The notes: a model not told the origin generated them from the letters alone. 43,517 bases of DNA from Patescibacteria group bacterium (GCA_025057695.1 JANWVB010000001.1:1-43517); one strand, 5' to 3'. Counted from the stretch's first letter, positions 1 to 9,564 are shown. Numbers and translations are program-made.

Positions 1-375
1 AAAAATATACCAATATGGATAGTTTACCTTTTCTTTAATTTAATTTTTTTTATTTTTCAGAAAATAAAACCTTCAGGAGCTGGAGCGTTTATAGTTGTCA
101 AAAGAAATCATTACCATAGAACGGGAGGTTTCGAAAGCAAACACACTTACGATGACATACACTTCATAAGAAAAGCCGCAAAAAAAGGAAAGTTTATAAT
201 AATGCCTTTTTGTGTTTTTGTTTCAGACAGAAGATTCAAAAAAGATGGAATAATAAAAACAACTTTCCTATATCTATTGTTATCATTCTTTTTCCTTTTT
301 GAAGCCTTCGATCAGGCAAATAAAATAAAATACAATTTTGGACATTATAAACAAAAAGGAGATAAAAAATTATAA
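1..375 (+). CDS. Glycosyltransferase family 2, C-terminal part (5' end outside window)
   Basis: Frame 1 is open from the first base to TAA at 373-375, giving about 124 residues. The segment GAGAFIVVKR, a GGF, then YDDIHFIRKAAKKGKF match the end of a GT-A family 2 glycosyltransferase, where an (E/D)D acidic pair follows the acceptor loop and precedes a basic helix. Hydrophobic stretches lie before this motif (about residues 5-20) and after it (about 92-105), as in membrane-associated GT2 enzymes that transfer sugars to lipid or cell-surface acceptors. The substrate cannot be told. The last six bases overlap the end of the convergent Nudix gene. The family call is fairly safe; the catalytic N-terminal half is not in the window. 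Confidence 0.7.
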   Translation, partial: KNIPIWIVYLFFNLIFFIFQKIKPSGAGAFIVVKRNHYHRTGGFESKHTYDDIHFIRKAAKKGKFIIMPFCVFVSDRRFKKDGIIKTTFLYLLLSFFFLFEAFDQANKIKYNFGHYKQKGDKKL

Positions 376-891
376 ACCAAACTCCTCAAATACATTCATT
401 GCCATTTCATACTGGCCTTTAAAATTAAAATATCTTTTTATCTCATCTTTTTTTACCCACTTTATTTGTCTCAATTCTTTAGAATTAATCCTGATATCAA
501 ACTTTTCGCCTGTAAATTCCACCAAAAATTGGATTTGCTCCTGTCCGCGGTAATATCTTTTTCGTTTTCTATATTGTTTTTGCACCATTTCATTAGACCA
601 TTCATACCTATTTAGAATTGTTGATCTTTTCTTTATGATAAACTTGTCTGTTCCTAATTCCTCGCCAAGCTCTCTCAATAAAGCGTTCTCGGGAGACTCT
701 CCATCTTCAATACCGCCACCAGGAAACCTCCAATCATTTACGCCATAAGCAATCATTTGAACTATTAAAATCTCTCTTTCTTTATTTGTTATCACACCGA
801 TAACCCCTCGTCTGTAAGGCAAATTTTTTATATTCATAAATTTATAACAAAAAGATATTTTTTTGACTTCTAACAATGTACTACTTGGCAT
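370..891 (-). CDS. Nudix hydrolase, RppH-like
   Basis: This 173-residue protein carries a complete Nudix box, starting GGIEDGESPENALLREL and ending GEELGT, which fits GX5EX7REUXEEXGU and binds the metal for hydrolysis of nucleoside diphosphate derivatives. Sequence before the box (LPYRRGVIGVI, WRFPGGGI) and after it (RGQEQIQFLVEF) is laid out like RNA pyrophosphohydrolase RppH and diadenosine polyphosphate hydrolases. The likely role is removing pyrophosphate from RNA 5' ends or cleaving ApnA; the substrate is inferred, not shown. The ATG at 891 gives an 18-residue leader before a second ATG at 837 (MNIKNLPYRR), which matches the RppH start better and may be the true one. It converges with the glycosyltransferase and diverges from the methyltransferase gene. 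Confidence 0.8.
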   Translation of the reverse strand: MPSSTLLEVKKISFCYKFMNIKNLPYRRGVIGVITNKEREILIVQMIAYGVNDWRFPGGGIEDGESPENALLRELGEELGTDKFIIKKRSTILNRYEWSNEMVQKQYRKRKRYYRGQEQIQFLVEFTGEKFDIRINSKELRQIKWVKKDEIKRYFNFKGQYEMAMNVFEEFGL

Positions 892-915
892 AGTATTTGT
901 AAAATACCAATCACA

Positions 916-1623
916 ATGAGACTAACAAATGATTTAAGAGAAAAAATAATTGGTGAAATAGATAAAAATTACGAATATGAAGGGGAGATAGAAGGCATAA
1001 AACTTCATTTGAATGAACATACCTATGTACCTCATCCAACAACAGTTGAATTAATACAAATTGCCTCTGGGATAATAAAAAGAAACTCAGATATAAAAAC
1101 CGTCGCAGATCCGGGAACTGGATCTGGATTTATCGCAATCTCTTTGGCTAAAAAATTCCCAGATATAAAATTTCTTGCCAGTGACTATTCGACAAAAATA
1201 CTTAAAATTGCACAGCTTAACGCTGTGGAAAATAATTGTTTGAATATAAAATTTGTTAGAAACCATCACTCAAGTTGGCTACATGAATTCAGCGCCAGCA
1301 AAGTGGATTTTTTTGTCATAAATCCTCCTTACATAAGCCGAATTTTGTATAAAAAAGACAGTTTCATAAAAGAAAATCCACTCATACTAAAAGAGCCTAA
1401 ACAAGCAATTGTTACCTCAGACAATTATGGACTTAAACCAATAGAGGATATAATAAAACACATTCCAATAATTAAACCAAAGTTTGTTTTAATCCAATGT
1501 AACAACGATAACTTATACTTAATCAAAAAAATTACAGGAAAAGTTGGTAACTCGACAATATTAACAAATTCACAAGGAGTACCAAGATTTATTTTGATAG
1601 AAAGAAGAAGTAACGAGATTTAA
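916..1623 (+). CDS. PrmC/HemK-like class I SAM-dependent methyltransferase
   Basis: The 235-residue protein has the Rossmann motif I DPGTGSGFIAISLA (about residues 65-78), an acidic motif II end (ASDYS) and the catalytic NPPY tetrapeptide (VINPPYIS, about residues 135-142). NPPY is typical of enzymes that methylate a planar nitrogen, such as PrmC, which modifies the GGQ glutamine of peptide release factors. The segment THYVPHPTT-like (HEHTYVPHPTTVELI region) resembles the V-P-R-P-E-T loop of PrmC with the Arg changed to His and the Glu to Thr. The usual PrmC N-terminal helical domain is shorter than normal. PrmC is therefore the best guess, but another N-methyltransferase is possible. A TAAAAT box at 900-905 lies 10 bases before the ATG. 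Confidence 0.65.
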   Translation: MRLTNDLREKIIGEIDKNYEYEGEIEGIKLHLNEHTYVPHPTTVELIQIASGIIKRNSDIKTVADPGTGSGFIAISLAKKFPDIKFLASDYSTKILKIAQLNAVENNCLNIKFVRNHHSSWLHEFSASKVDFFVINPPYISRILYKKDSFIKENPLILKEPKQAIVTSDNYGLKPIEDIIKHIPIIKPKFVLIQCNNDNLYLIKKITGKVGNSTILTNSQGVPRFILIERRSNEI

Positions 1624-1696
1624 ATTTCTTCAAAAATTAGCCTACATTTTTCATAAAAGTCACAAAAACTAAAATTTTTTTCAGATCAAAACATTG

Positions 1697-1705
1697 TGAT
1701 ATATT
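1697..1705 (+). promoter_or_regulatory. Extended -10 promoter of mutS
   Basis: TGATATATT matches the extended -10 form TGnTATAAT with one change. The hexamer ends 8 bases before the mutS ATG, so transcription would start within a few bases of the start codon and the mRNA would be nearly leaderless. No Shine-Dalgarno sequence or good -35 box is visible. Confidence 0.5.
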
Positions 1706-1713
1706 GATTTTCG

Positions 1714-4326
1714 ATGAACAAAAAAGATCAATTAGATAAATTTACAACTCCAATGATGAAGCAATATGCTTCGATCAAAAAAAAATACAAAGATTGTTTA
1801 CTTTTCTTCAGACTAGGCGATTTTTACGAATTGTTTTTAGACGATGCCCAAATAGGCGCTCAAGTTCTTGACATAGCCCTTACCTCAAGGCCAAAAGGCA
1901 AAGACGGCCGAATTCCCATGTCTGGAGTGCCATATCATGCAGTTGATGTATATTTGGCAAAGTTAATAAAAGCTGGATATAAAGTTGCAATTTGCGAACA
2001 GGTAAGTGAACCCAATAAATACGGCATTGTTGAGAGAGATGTTGTAAGAATCGTAACACCAGGAACACTTTTTGACGAAAAGTCCTTAGATCGCAAACAA
2101 AATAATTATTTAATAAGCATTGATTACGACAACTTGTATTACTCTATATCAATAGCAGATATCTCTACTGGCTATCTGGCAACCTGTCAAAATACATACA
2201 CAGAAATTAATCAAGAATTAATTGACCAACTAATCAAAATTCAGCCTTCAGAATGTATTCTGCCAGAAAGGCTATATAATAATCCAAACCTACTAAAAAC
2301 TCTTAAAGCAATCAGAAATTTAGCAATATACCCCTATAATGATTGGGAAAGATACGCTAATAAAGAAACCTTGCTTGCGCAATTCGCGGTAAAAACATTA
2401 GACGGATTTGGCATAGAAAATCTTATTCTTTCTCAAAAAACCTGCGGCGCTTTAATTGGTTATTTGCAAAATACTCAAAAAGGAAAATTAAAACACATAA
2501 AAAAAATAAAAGTGCTCGAATCCGAAGAATACGTTTCACTTGATAAATCGACAATAATTAACTTAGAGCTTTTTTCAACAATACGAGAACGAGAAACATC
2601 CGGAACACTTTTATCAACTATCGATAAAACCAACACAGCAATGGGCGGACGAATGCTGAAAAATTGGTTGGCAAATCCACTAAGAAAAAGACAACAAATT
2701 TTAGAAAGACTTGATGGAGTGGAAGAGCTAATTAAAAACCATAAAGAAAGAGAGTCTATAAGAAATTTGTTAACAGAAATCCCAGACATTGAAAGAGTCT
2801 TTTCTCGTTTGTCAGTAGGCATTGGAAACGCCAGAGATTTAATAACATTAAAAAACGCGCTTGCAAAAATTATAAAAATTAAACATTTATTAGTTAAAAT
2901 TGACACCAAAATAATTCAAGACATCCAAAAAGAAATTTCAACCAAAATCACTTTTCTTGTCAGATATATAGATGATTACATACTCCCAGACCCTCCTTTC
3001 TCTGTGAAAGAAGGGGGAATAATACGAGAAAATGTCGATGAAAAAATTGACATGTTGCGCAAACTTATCAATGGGGTACAAGAATGGCTGGCTTCGCTAG
3101 AAAAAAAAGAGAAAGAGAGAACAAAAATTTCTTCGCTAAAAGTTAGATACAACAAAGTATTTGGTTACTATATAGAAGTTAGCAAATCAAACATAAAAAA
3201 CGTGCCCCAAAATTACATAAGAAAACAAACTTTGGTAAATGGCGAAAGATTTATCACACCTGAACTAAAAGAGTGGGAATCAAAAATTTTAGTAGCCGAA
3301 GAGGAACTGAAACAAAAAGAATATGAAATATACAATGAAGTTTTGCAAAATGTAATAAAACAATCTTTGCTTATACAAAAAGCGGCAAATGCAATAGCAA
3401 CACTTGACTGTTTAGTTGGATTTGCTGATTTGTCTGAAAGGCAAAACTACGTGAAACCTCAACTTCTATACTCAGGAGAGATAGTTATAAAAGAAGGCAG
3501 ACATCCAGTAGTTGAAAACTCGCTTCCTCAAAAAGCATTTATACCAAATTCCATAACTATGGATAACATCAAACAACCATTAATAATAATCACTGGACCA
3601 AACATGGCAGGAAAATCAGTTTTTATTCGCCAAATTGCTATTATTGTCCTTCTTGCCCATATAGGATGTTTTGTACCTGCATCAAAAGCAAGAGTAAGTA
3701 TTGTCGACAAAATATTTGTTAGATCCGGAGCGTCAGATATGATTGCTGATGGGCTATCAACTTTCATGGTTGAAATGGTAGAAACAGCTTTTATTCTAAA
3801 CAACGCTACCAGTCAAAGCTTAATTGTAATGGATGAGATAGGAAGAGGCACAAGCACATATGACGGAATAAGCATAGCTCAATCAATTGCCGAGTATTTA
3901 ATCAAAAATTTTACTCCAACTCCAAAAACTTTATTTGCAACTCATTATCATGAACTTCAGAAATTGGAAGAGATTTATCCTAACAAAGTAAGCAATTACC
4001 ACATGGAGGTTATTGAAAACGAAAATCTGCCAGTTTTTTTATATAAACTAAAACCGGGTGGCGCCTCTCACAGTTTTGGAATAGCGGTAGCCAAGCTTGC
4101 AGGAGTACCAGAAAGTGTCATAATAAATGCTCAAAAAAATTTGGGATCTCTCGAAAAAAATAAACAAGAAGATAAAAAAGCAAAAGATCAAATCAATCTT
4201 AAAAGTAAAAAATCAACAAATGAAGAAATTATCAATTTAATTAGAAACATTAATATCAATCAACTAACACCAATTGAAGCCTTAAATTTTCTTGCTCAAA
4301 TAAAAGAGAAGTATGCCAAAGATTAA
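1714..4326 (+). CDS. mutS: DNA mismatch repair ATPase MutS
   Basis: The 870-residue protein has the normal MutS length and domain order. The mismatch-reading domain begins near residue 10 and contains the FYELF (Phe-X-Glu) motif that stacks on mispaired bases. Connector, lever and clamp regions follow. The ATPase domain near residues 600-800 has Walker A GPNMAGKS, Walker B LIVMDEIGRGTST and the His of ATHYHEL. It recognises mismatches and small loops in new DNA and recruits MutL. The last 14 bases overlap mutL, so the two are very likely cotranscribed and translationally coupled. The ATG is preceded by an extended -10 box and no ribosome binding site. Confidence 0.97.
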   Translation: MNKKDQLDKFTTPMMKQYASIKKKYKDCLLFFRLGDFYELFLDDAQIGAQVLDIALTSRPKGKDGRIPMSGVPYHAVDVYLAKLIKAGYKVAICEQVSEPNKYGIVERDVVRIVTPGTLFDEKSLDRKQNNYLISIDYDNLYYSISIADISTGYLATCQNTYTEINQELIDQLIKIQPSECILPERLYNNPNLLKTLKAIRNLAIYPYNDWERYANKETLLAQFAVKTLDGFGIENLILSQKTCGALIGYLQNTQKGKLKHIKKIKVLESEEYVSLDKSTIINLELFSTIRERETSGTLLSTIDKTNTAMGGRMLKNWLANPLRKRQQILERLDGVEELIKNHKERESIRNLLTEIPDIERVFSRLSVGIGNARDLITLKNALAKIIKIKHLLVKIDTKIIQDIQKEISTKITFLVRYIDDYILPDPPFSVKEGGIIRENVDEKIDMLRKLINGVQEWLASLEKKEKERTKISSLKVRYNKVFGYYIEVSKSNIKNVPQNYIRKQTLVNGERFITPELKEWESKILVAEEELKQKEYEIYNEVLQNVIKQSLLIQKAANAIATLDCLVGFADLSERQNYVKPQLLYSGEIVIKEGRHPVVENSLPQKAFIPNSITMDNIKQPLIIITGPNMAGKSVFIRQIAIIVLLAHIGCFVPASKARVSIVDKIFVRSGASDMIADGLSTFMVEMVETAFILNNATSQSLIVMDEIGRGTSTYDGISIAQSIAEYLIKNFTPTPKTLFATHYHELQKLEEIYPNKVSNYHMEVIENENLPVFLYKLKPGGASHSFGIAVAKLAGVPESVIINAQKNLGSLEKNKQEDKKAKDQINLKSKKSTNEEIINLIRNININQLTPIEALNFLAQIKEKYAKD

Positions 4327-5971
4327 AATATTGCCAGAATCAGTAGTGTCAAGAATTGCGGCCGGAGAAGTTATCGAAAGGCCTTCATATGTAATAAAAG
4401 AATTAATTGAGAATTCAATAGACGCTTTGTCCACACAAATAGATGTTGAAATTGAAGATAGCGGACTTGCTTTAATAAGAGTTGTCGATAATGGAATTGG
4501 CATGAGCAAAGAAGACTTGCTTTTATCTATCAAACCACATGCCACAAGCAAAATACACAAACTGGAAGATCTAACAAATATAAAAACACTTGGATTTAGG
4601 GGTGAAGCTTTAACAAGTATAGCTAATGTTTCTAATCTATCAATAGAATCAAAAAGAGAGAAAGACAAATTCGGACATAGACTAGTAAAAATTTGCGAAG
4701 ATATAAATATAGAACCAATAGCGTTGAAAGAAGGAACAAAAGTAGATGTGAGACAACTATTTGATAATGTGCCAACAAGAAAAAAATTTCTTAGTTCAAA
4801 AAAGACAGAACTAAAACATATAATCGACACTTTTATTGATTTTGTGCTAGGCACGCAAAACATTGGCTTTACTTTGAGAAGCGACAGCAAACTAATTTAT
4901 GAAATACTCAAAAAACAAACTATAGAAGAAAAAATTGAAAATGTATTTGGCCAAGAAATCTTACAAAACCTTTTGCATATAAATTACAAAGGCAGTTATT
5001 TATCCATAGAAGGCTTTTTGGCACATCCACAAATATCTTTCACAACAACAAACAAAATCTTCACCTATTTAAACAATCGAAGAATATACAATTCTCTTAT
5101 CAATTCCGCAATAAAAGAAGGTTATGAAAATTTACTCGAGCATACAATGTACCCAATGGCAATTCTGAAAATTAACATGCATACAGGGTTAGTCGATGTG
5201 AACATACACCCCAGAAAAGAAGATGTGCGATTTAGAATTCCCGAGCAAATATATTCTGAGACATTAAAAGCCATTTTAAATACCCTAAGCAAGAACAATT
5301 TAACATTCGGTAATATTAGCTGGAAAAAATCAGTAGTTAATAGCTATGCAGGCAACATACTCAAAAATGAACTTCATGAAGATAGCGCTTCAGAAAGCAA
5401 TGAAATATTACAAATAAAAAAGATATATTTAGTAAAAGAAACTCAATCGGGAGTAGCCTTTTTTGATCAACATGCAGTACATGAAGCAATACTTTTTAAG
5501 AAATTTAAAAAATCCTTTTTAGAAAAAATATCACCTAAAAATGCTTTAGAATTAGAATCGCCAATTTTGTTAAAACTACCCAAAGGAGAAATTGAAATTT
5601 TCTGGGACAACAAAGAAATTTTTAACAAGATTGGTTACAAAATTGAAGAATTTGGCAACAACTACCCAATCTTAACTCATGTCCCCAAGATACTGCATGA
5701 CCGTAACCATTTAGAAATAATAAGAGAAATAATAGAAAAACTGATTCAATCAAAAAAAGTAAGCAAAATAGATAGCAAAAGTTACAAAATGTTGTCATAC
5801 ATAGCTTGCAAAAGCGCTATAAAAGCTGGACAAACATTATCATCAGATGAAAGATTAAACTTGATTAATCAACTTGAAGAAGAAGACTTCTTATACACAT
5901 GCCCACACGGAAGACCAGTCAAAATTGAAATCACATTAAACCAGCTTAATAGATTTTTCAAAAGAAAGTAA
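4313..5971 (+). CDS. mutL: DNA mismatch repair protein MutL
   Basis: The 552-residue protein has the GHKL ATPase motifs of MutL: ELIENSIDA (ATP-binding helix), DNGIGM and GFRGEALTSI in the first 110 residues. The C-terminal dimerisation domain holds endonuclease-type motifs: DQHAVHE at 385-391, ACKSAIKAG near 497 and CPHGRP at 530-535. In endonuclease MutLs the first motif is DQHA(X)2E(X)4E. Here the first Glu (E391) is kept but the second position is Lys, so nicking activity is probable but not certain. MutL couples MutS recognition to strand incision. The gene starts inside the end of mutS and ends 4 bases from the convergent SRPBCC gene. Confidence 0.96.
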   Translation: MPKIKILPESVVSRIAAGEVIERPSYVIKELIENSIDALSTQIDVEIEDSGLALIRVVDNGIGMSKEDLLLSIKPHATSKIHKLEDLTNIKTLGFRGEALTSIANVSNLSIESKREKDKFGHRLVKICEDINIEPIALKEGTKVDVRQLFDNVPTRKKFLSSKKTELKHIIDTFIDFVLGTQNIGFTLRSDSKLIYEILKKQTIEEKIENVFGQEILQNLLHINYKGSYLSIEGFLAHPQISFTTTNKIFTYLNNRRIYNSLINSAIKEGYENLLEHTMYPMAILKINMHTGLVDVNIHPRKEDVRFRIPEQIYSETLKAILNTLSKNNLTFGNISWKKSVVNSYAGNILKNELHEDSASESNEILQIKKIYLVKETQSGVAFFDQHAVHEAILFKKFKKSFLEKISPKNALELESPILLKLPKGEIEIFWDNKEIFNKIGYKIEEFGNNYPILTHVPKILHDRNHLEIIREIIEKLIQSKKVSKIDSKSYKMLSYIACKSAIKAGQTLSSDERLNLINQLEEEDFLYTCPHGRPVKIEITLNQLNRFFKRK

Positions 5972-5975
5972 ATCT

Positions 5976-6512
5976 TTATTTTTCTATTAAAATTTTAAGT
6001 TTTTCTAAATCTTTTTTAGTTTTTTTACGCAAATTATAAGTTGTCACCGGGGACCAAAACCTTTCATTTTGTCGAATAAATCTTATTGAAGTTTTCACTC
6101 TAAGTGTCGTGTTTTTATTCTGTTCAATTAGGGTAAATTGTGTGTTGCCAATATTTTGATTATCTTTGAACTCATAACTAAGTTCGATACTTTTATCTTT
6201 AGATAAACTTCTGACACTGAAAGACACATCTCCCTGATTAGTAACAAGAAAATATTTGGTATTTTTACCCGGTTCACCTTGAGTAAGTAAAATAACTTCT
6301 CTTGTTCCACTCCACCATTCTTGAACCTTTTGAGGATCCAAAATAAAATTATAAACATCTTTGGCTTGAGATTTAATTAGAATCTCCTCCTCAAATGTTT
6401 TGACATAAGAATAATTACTAGTTGCATGAATAATTAAAACAGCACCAATAACACAAATAAAAATACCAACTCCAAAGAGCAAAAACAAAAATACATTTTT
6501 AATCCATTGCAT
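5976..6512 (-). CDS. Membrane-anchored SRPBCC (START-like) domain protein
   Basis: The 178-residue protein starts with one strong transmembrane segment (about residues 7-30, FLFLLFGVGIFICVIGAVLI). It continues into a START/SRPBCC-like fold of about 140 residues: an opening strand VKTFEEEILIKSQAKDVYNF, then ILDPQKVQEWW, typical of polyketide-cyclase/dehydrase-like proteins that hold a hydrophobic ligand in a helix-grip cavity. The ligand is not predictable. The protein would be anchored by its N-terminus. It is convergent with mutL, with 4 bases between the ends, and appears monocistronic. Confidence 0.65.
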   Translation of the reverse strand: MQWIKNVFLFLLFGVGIFICVIGAVLIIHATSNYSYVKTFEEEILIKSQAKDVYNFILDPQKVQEWWSGTREVILLTQGEPGKNTKYFLVTNQGDVSFSVRSLSKDKSIELSYEFKDNQNIGNTQFTLIEQNKNTTLRVKTSIRFIRQNERFWSPVTTYNLRKKTKKDLEKLKILIEK

Positions 6513-6804
6513 AACTTAGACAATGCGAACAAGCAGAATTAAAAAATTTCAAACAAATTTATTACTTACAGTTTAAGACAAACAAAAAGACAATTTAAGA
6601 ACTAAATCTTTCCAAATAAAACAATTTTGTCAAAACAGAATTAAATTTAACAAAGTTTATAAAAAACTGCTTTTAATTTATTAAAGTTTGTTTTTGTAAA
6701 TCAAAGATAAATCGCAATGGGTAATTAAAATAATCAAATCAACCTGAAAATACCAGCTTGGCAAAGAACTTAAATATAAAAGCCATTGTTTCAAAGAACC
6801 AGGT
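6513..6804. other. AT-rich intergenic stretch, no gene seen
   Basis: About 290 bases of very AT-rich sequence lie between the start of the SRPBCC gene and the end of typA, both on the minus strand. It must hold the SRPBCC promoter. I see no open frame with protein character, RNA gene or convincing hairpin terminator. Confidence 0.5.
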
Positions 6805-8619
6805 TTATTGTTCAATCTGCCTTTGCATTTTCCTTCTCTCAGCTTCTGTAAGATATTTTTTCCTCAATCTTAAAGATAATGGAGTAATTTCCAAAAGTTC
6901 ATCACTTTCTAGAAAATCCAAACATTGCTCCAAAGAAAACTTAGTCGCTGGTGTTAGTTGTATAATACCATCAGAAGATTTGGATCTCATATTAGTAAGC
7001 TTTTTGCCTTTTGTTACATTAATTAAAATATCCTCATCCTTGGCATTACTACCTATTATCATTCCTTCATAAACTTGCTCTCCTGGATTTATAAAGGTAA
7101 CACCTCTTTCCTGAGCGTTTTCAAGACCGTAAGCCAAAGCTTCTCCGGCGCGATCAGCAATCAGAACACCCTTTCTTAATCTGGGAAGTGTTTTGCCTAA
7201 AGGTTCATACCCCATTAACGTGGATGAATAAACCACTGTGCCTTTTGTCGCTGTCAAAAGCGCGCTTTTTAAACCAATCAAAACTCTTGTTGGCGCTTTA
7301 TAAACAAATTCTGTCTCATATTCATTTATAGTCTGCATATTGACAAGCGATGCGTATCTTCTTCCCAACTCTTCAGACACAACACCCACAAATTCGCTAG
7401 GAACAATTATCAGAACCTCCTCCACAGGCTCTTTTAAAACACCATCAATTTGTTTAACTATTACTTCAGGTTTACCCACTTCCATCTCATAACCTTCGCG
7501 TCTTAAAGTCTCAAGCAAAACAGATAAATGAAGCTCGCCACGCCCTGAAATCACAAATTTTCCATTCCCAAGTTTTTCAAGACGCAAACTTAAATTGCTT
7601 TCCAATTCTTTTTCCAGTCTTTCTTCAAGTTGTCTACTGGTTGTATATTTCCCTTCTTTACCTGAAAAAGGAGAAGTATTGGGACCAATAGTCATATGAA
7701 GCGTTGGCTCGCCAACACTGACACCGGGCAGAGAAACACAATCTGAAGGATCTGAAACAGTATCACCAATTGAAACTTGCCCCACGCCAGAGAAACAAAC
7801 TATTTCACCTGTTTGCGCTTCTTCAGCCTCCACTTTGTCTAATCCTTGATAAACAAAAAGGTTTTCAACTTTTGAAATTGAATTTGCAAACTTAGTATTA
7901 ATTATCTTCATTCCTTTTTGAATTTTCCCTTGATATACTCTTCCAATTACAAGCCTGCCCAAATAGGCATCATAATCCAAAGAGGTGACAACCATCTTAA
8001 AAACACCTGTTTTTTCAGAAACGTAAGGCACATTGTCCAAAATCGCATCCAACAAAGGATAAACATTGCCTTCCTGTTCTAGATTGGTTGGAATTTGATT
8101 AAAAACAACTCCCCGTTTCCCTATCGCATATAACACAGGAAAATCAAGATATGATTCATCATTGGCAAGTTCCAAGAAAAGAGATTCAACATTCCTAAGC
8201 GCCTCTTGCGGTTTCGCAAATTGTTTATCAATTTTGTTGATAACCACAATTATCTTTAATCCCGAAGATATGGCTTTTTTAAGCACGAATCTGGTTTGAG
8301 GCATTGGGCCTTCCTGAGCGTCAACTATCAAAATAGCGCCATCGGCCATTCCTAAAGTTCTTTCAACTTCTCCTGAAAAGTCTGCATGACCCGGAGTGTC
8401 AATAATATTGATTTTTACACCTTTGTACATAACTGCACAGTTTTTAGCAATAATTGTAATCCCCCGCTCTCTCTCAAGCTCGTTTCTATCTAAAATAGTG
8501 GTTTGTTGCATCTCGGCTTGATTGCTACGAAAAGTGTCAGTCTGTTTTAAGATAGCGTCAACAAGTGTCGTTTTGCCGTGATCAACATGGGCAATAACAG
8601 CAACATTTATAATTCGCAT
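6805..8619 (-). CDS. typA: Translational GTPase TypA/BipA
   Basis: The 604-residue protein has the GTPase G1 motif AHVDHGKTT, the effector segment ERERGITI, G3 DTPGHADF and G4 NKIDK, followed by EF-G-like domains II, III and V and the BipA-specific C-terminal domain ending in KYLTEAERRKMQRQIEQ. TypA binds the ribosome in place of EF-G and helps 50S assembly and growth under stress or cold. I use the ATG at 8619 (MRIINVAVIAHVDHGK), which fits the family start; an in-frame TTG lies two codons upstream. It is transcribed alone or after the nuclease-like gene about 90 bases upstream. Confidence 0.96.
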   Translation of the reverse strand: MRIINVAVIAHVDHGKTTLVDAILKQTDTFRSNQAEMQQTTILDRNELERERGITIIAKNCAVMYKGVKINIIDTPGHADFSGEVERTLGMADGAILIVDAQEGPMPQTRFVLKKAISSGLKIIVVINKIDKQFAKPQEALRNVESLFLELANDESYLDFPVLYAIGKRGVVFNQIPTNLEQEGNVYPLLDAILDNVPYVSEKTGVFKMVVTSLDYDAYLGRLVIGRVYQGKIQKGMKIINTKFANSISKVENLFVYQGLDKVEAEEAQTGEIVCFSGVGQVSIGDTVSDPSDCVSLPGVSVGEPTLHMTIGPNTSPFSGKEGKYTTSRQLEERLEKELESNLSLRLEKLGNGKFVISGRGELHLSVLLETLRREGYEMEVGKPEVIVKQIDGVLKEPVEEVLIIVPSEFVGVVSEELGRRYASLVNMQTINEYETEFVYKAPTRVLIGLKSALLTATKGTVVYSSTLMGYEPLGKTLPRLRKGVLIADRAGEALAYGLENAQERGVTFINPGEQVYEGMIIGSNAKDEDILINVTKGKKLTNMRSKSSDGIIQLTPATKFSLEQCLDFLESDELLEITPLSLRLRKKYLTEAERRKMQRQIEQ

Positions 8620-8709
8620 AAACAAATCACAAGAAATTAAATATTGGGTTATTTACTTAATCAATAGCGGTTATTTTATCAAAAGTCTGTGAATTTGGAC
8701 AAACCAGCA

Positions 8710-9552
8710 TCAAACGACATAAATATCTTGATTATACTCACTTACACCAACTTTCTTACCTTCGCCTTTTAGGACCTTCTCAAGCGGCCGACAAGCAAAA
8801 CATCCTTCTTTTGGACATTTAAAATGATCCATTTGACGAGCGAGTTTTATTCTTCGCGCAACTTTCAAAACCTGTTCTTTTGCCAAAGATAATTCCGGCA
8901 AAACTTTCTCAATTATAGAATTATCTCTATCTAAATACCAATAGCTTGCCTTTGAAACCAACCTTCTTTGAGTATTAACCGCTAAAAGCAAATAAATCAG
9001 CAATTGCAAAGATTCAGCTTCTTCGTCATTTTTACCTGTTTTAAAATCAATTATATGCACACTATCATCAGGCAAATATTCAAGCCAATCAATTTTCCCA
9101 CACAAAATTATATTTTCTTCTTCAGACAACCAAAAATAAGGCAATCCGCCATCAGCTCTTATTTTAACAGCCTTTCTAAGAATTGGTCCGGGATTTTTTT
9201 GTATTCTATCTAGCATTACCAAACCACGATTTTTGTACTCGATTTCTTCTTTTTTATCTTTAAATCCACCCATCTCGCCAGAAACTTTTTGCCATGCTGT
9301 TTCAAACCTTTTTGACAATTTAATAAGCATTCTTTCTTGCGCGGGTAAATAAGATAATGATTCTATAACTTCATGAACAGCTTGCCCTAGTGCAAGAGGT
9401 GGAGACATAACTGTTATTTTATGATTAGTTTTTGGATCTTTATAAACATTTCGCAAATAATAAGTCCTCGGGCACCTTAAAAAATCCGCAATTGAGGAAT
9501 GCGAAACCCAAACAGCCCTAAATTTATCTGGTTTTTGATTAGTCATCTCCAT
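8710..9552 (-). CDS. PD-(D/E)XK nuclease-like protein (RecB/Cas4 family) with a likely Fe-S cluster
   Basis: The 280-residue protein matches the RecB-type nuclease domain (PDDEXK_1). It has an N-terminal SHSSIADFLRCPRTYYLR, a GQAVHEVIESL helix with the motif I His, GKIDWLEY with the metal-binding Asp, IIDFKTGK (the D/E-X-K core) and QLLIYLLL (the QxxxY-like helix). One Cys near residue 27 and three near the C-terminus, spaced C-x4-C-x2-C in FKCPKEGCFACRPL, fit the four-cysteine iron-sulfur staple of AddB and Cas4 proteins. It is therefore likely a 4Fe-4S DNA exonuclease or end-processing nuclease. No helicase partner or CRISPR array is nearby, so its pathway is open. The DUF192 gene lies 12 bases upstream and is probably in the same operon. 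Confidence 0.75.
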   Translation of the reverse strand: MEMTNQKPDKFRAVWVSHSSIADFLRCPRTYYLRNVYKDPKTNHKITVMSPPLALGQAVHEVIESLSYLPAQERMLIKLSKRFETAWQKVSGEMGGFKDKKEEIEYKNRGLVMLDRIQKNPGPILRKAVKIRADGGLPYFWLSEEENIILCGKIDWLEYLPDDSVHIIDFKTGKNDEEAESLQLLIYLLLAVNTQRRLVSKASYWYLDRDNSIIEKVLPELSLAKEQVLKVARRIKLARQMDHFKCPKEGCFACRPLEKVLKGEGKKVGVSEYNQDIYVV

Positions 9553-9564
9553 ATAAAATCTTGC

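Noticed and set aside
8710..9552. Cas4 and therefore a CRISPR system
   Set aside because: No other cas gene and no spaced repeat array occur anywhere in the window; a general RecB-type nuclease is the safer call.
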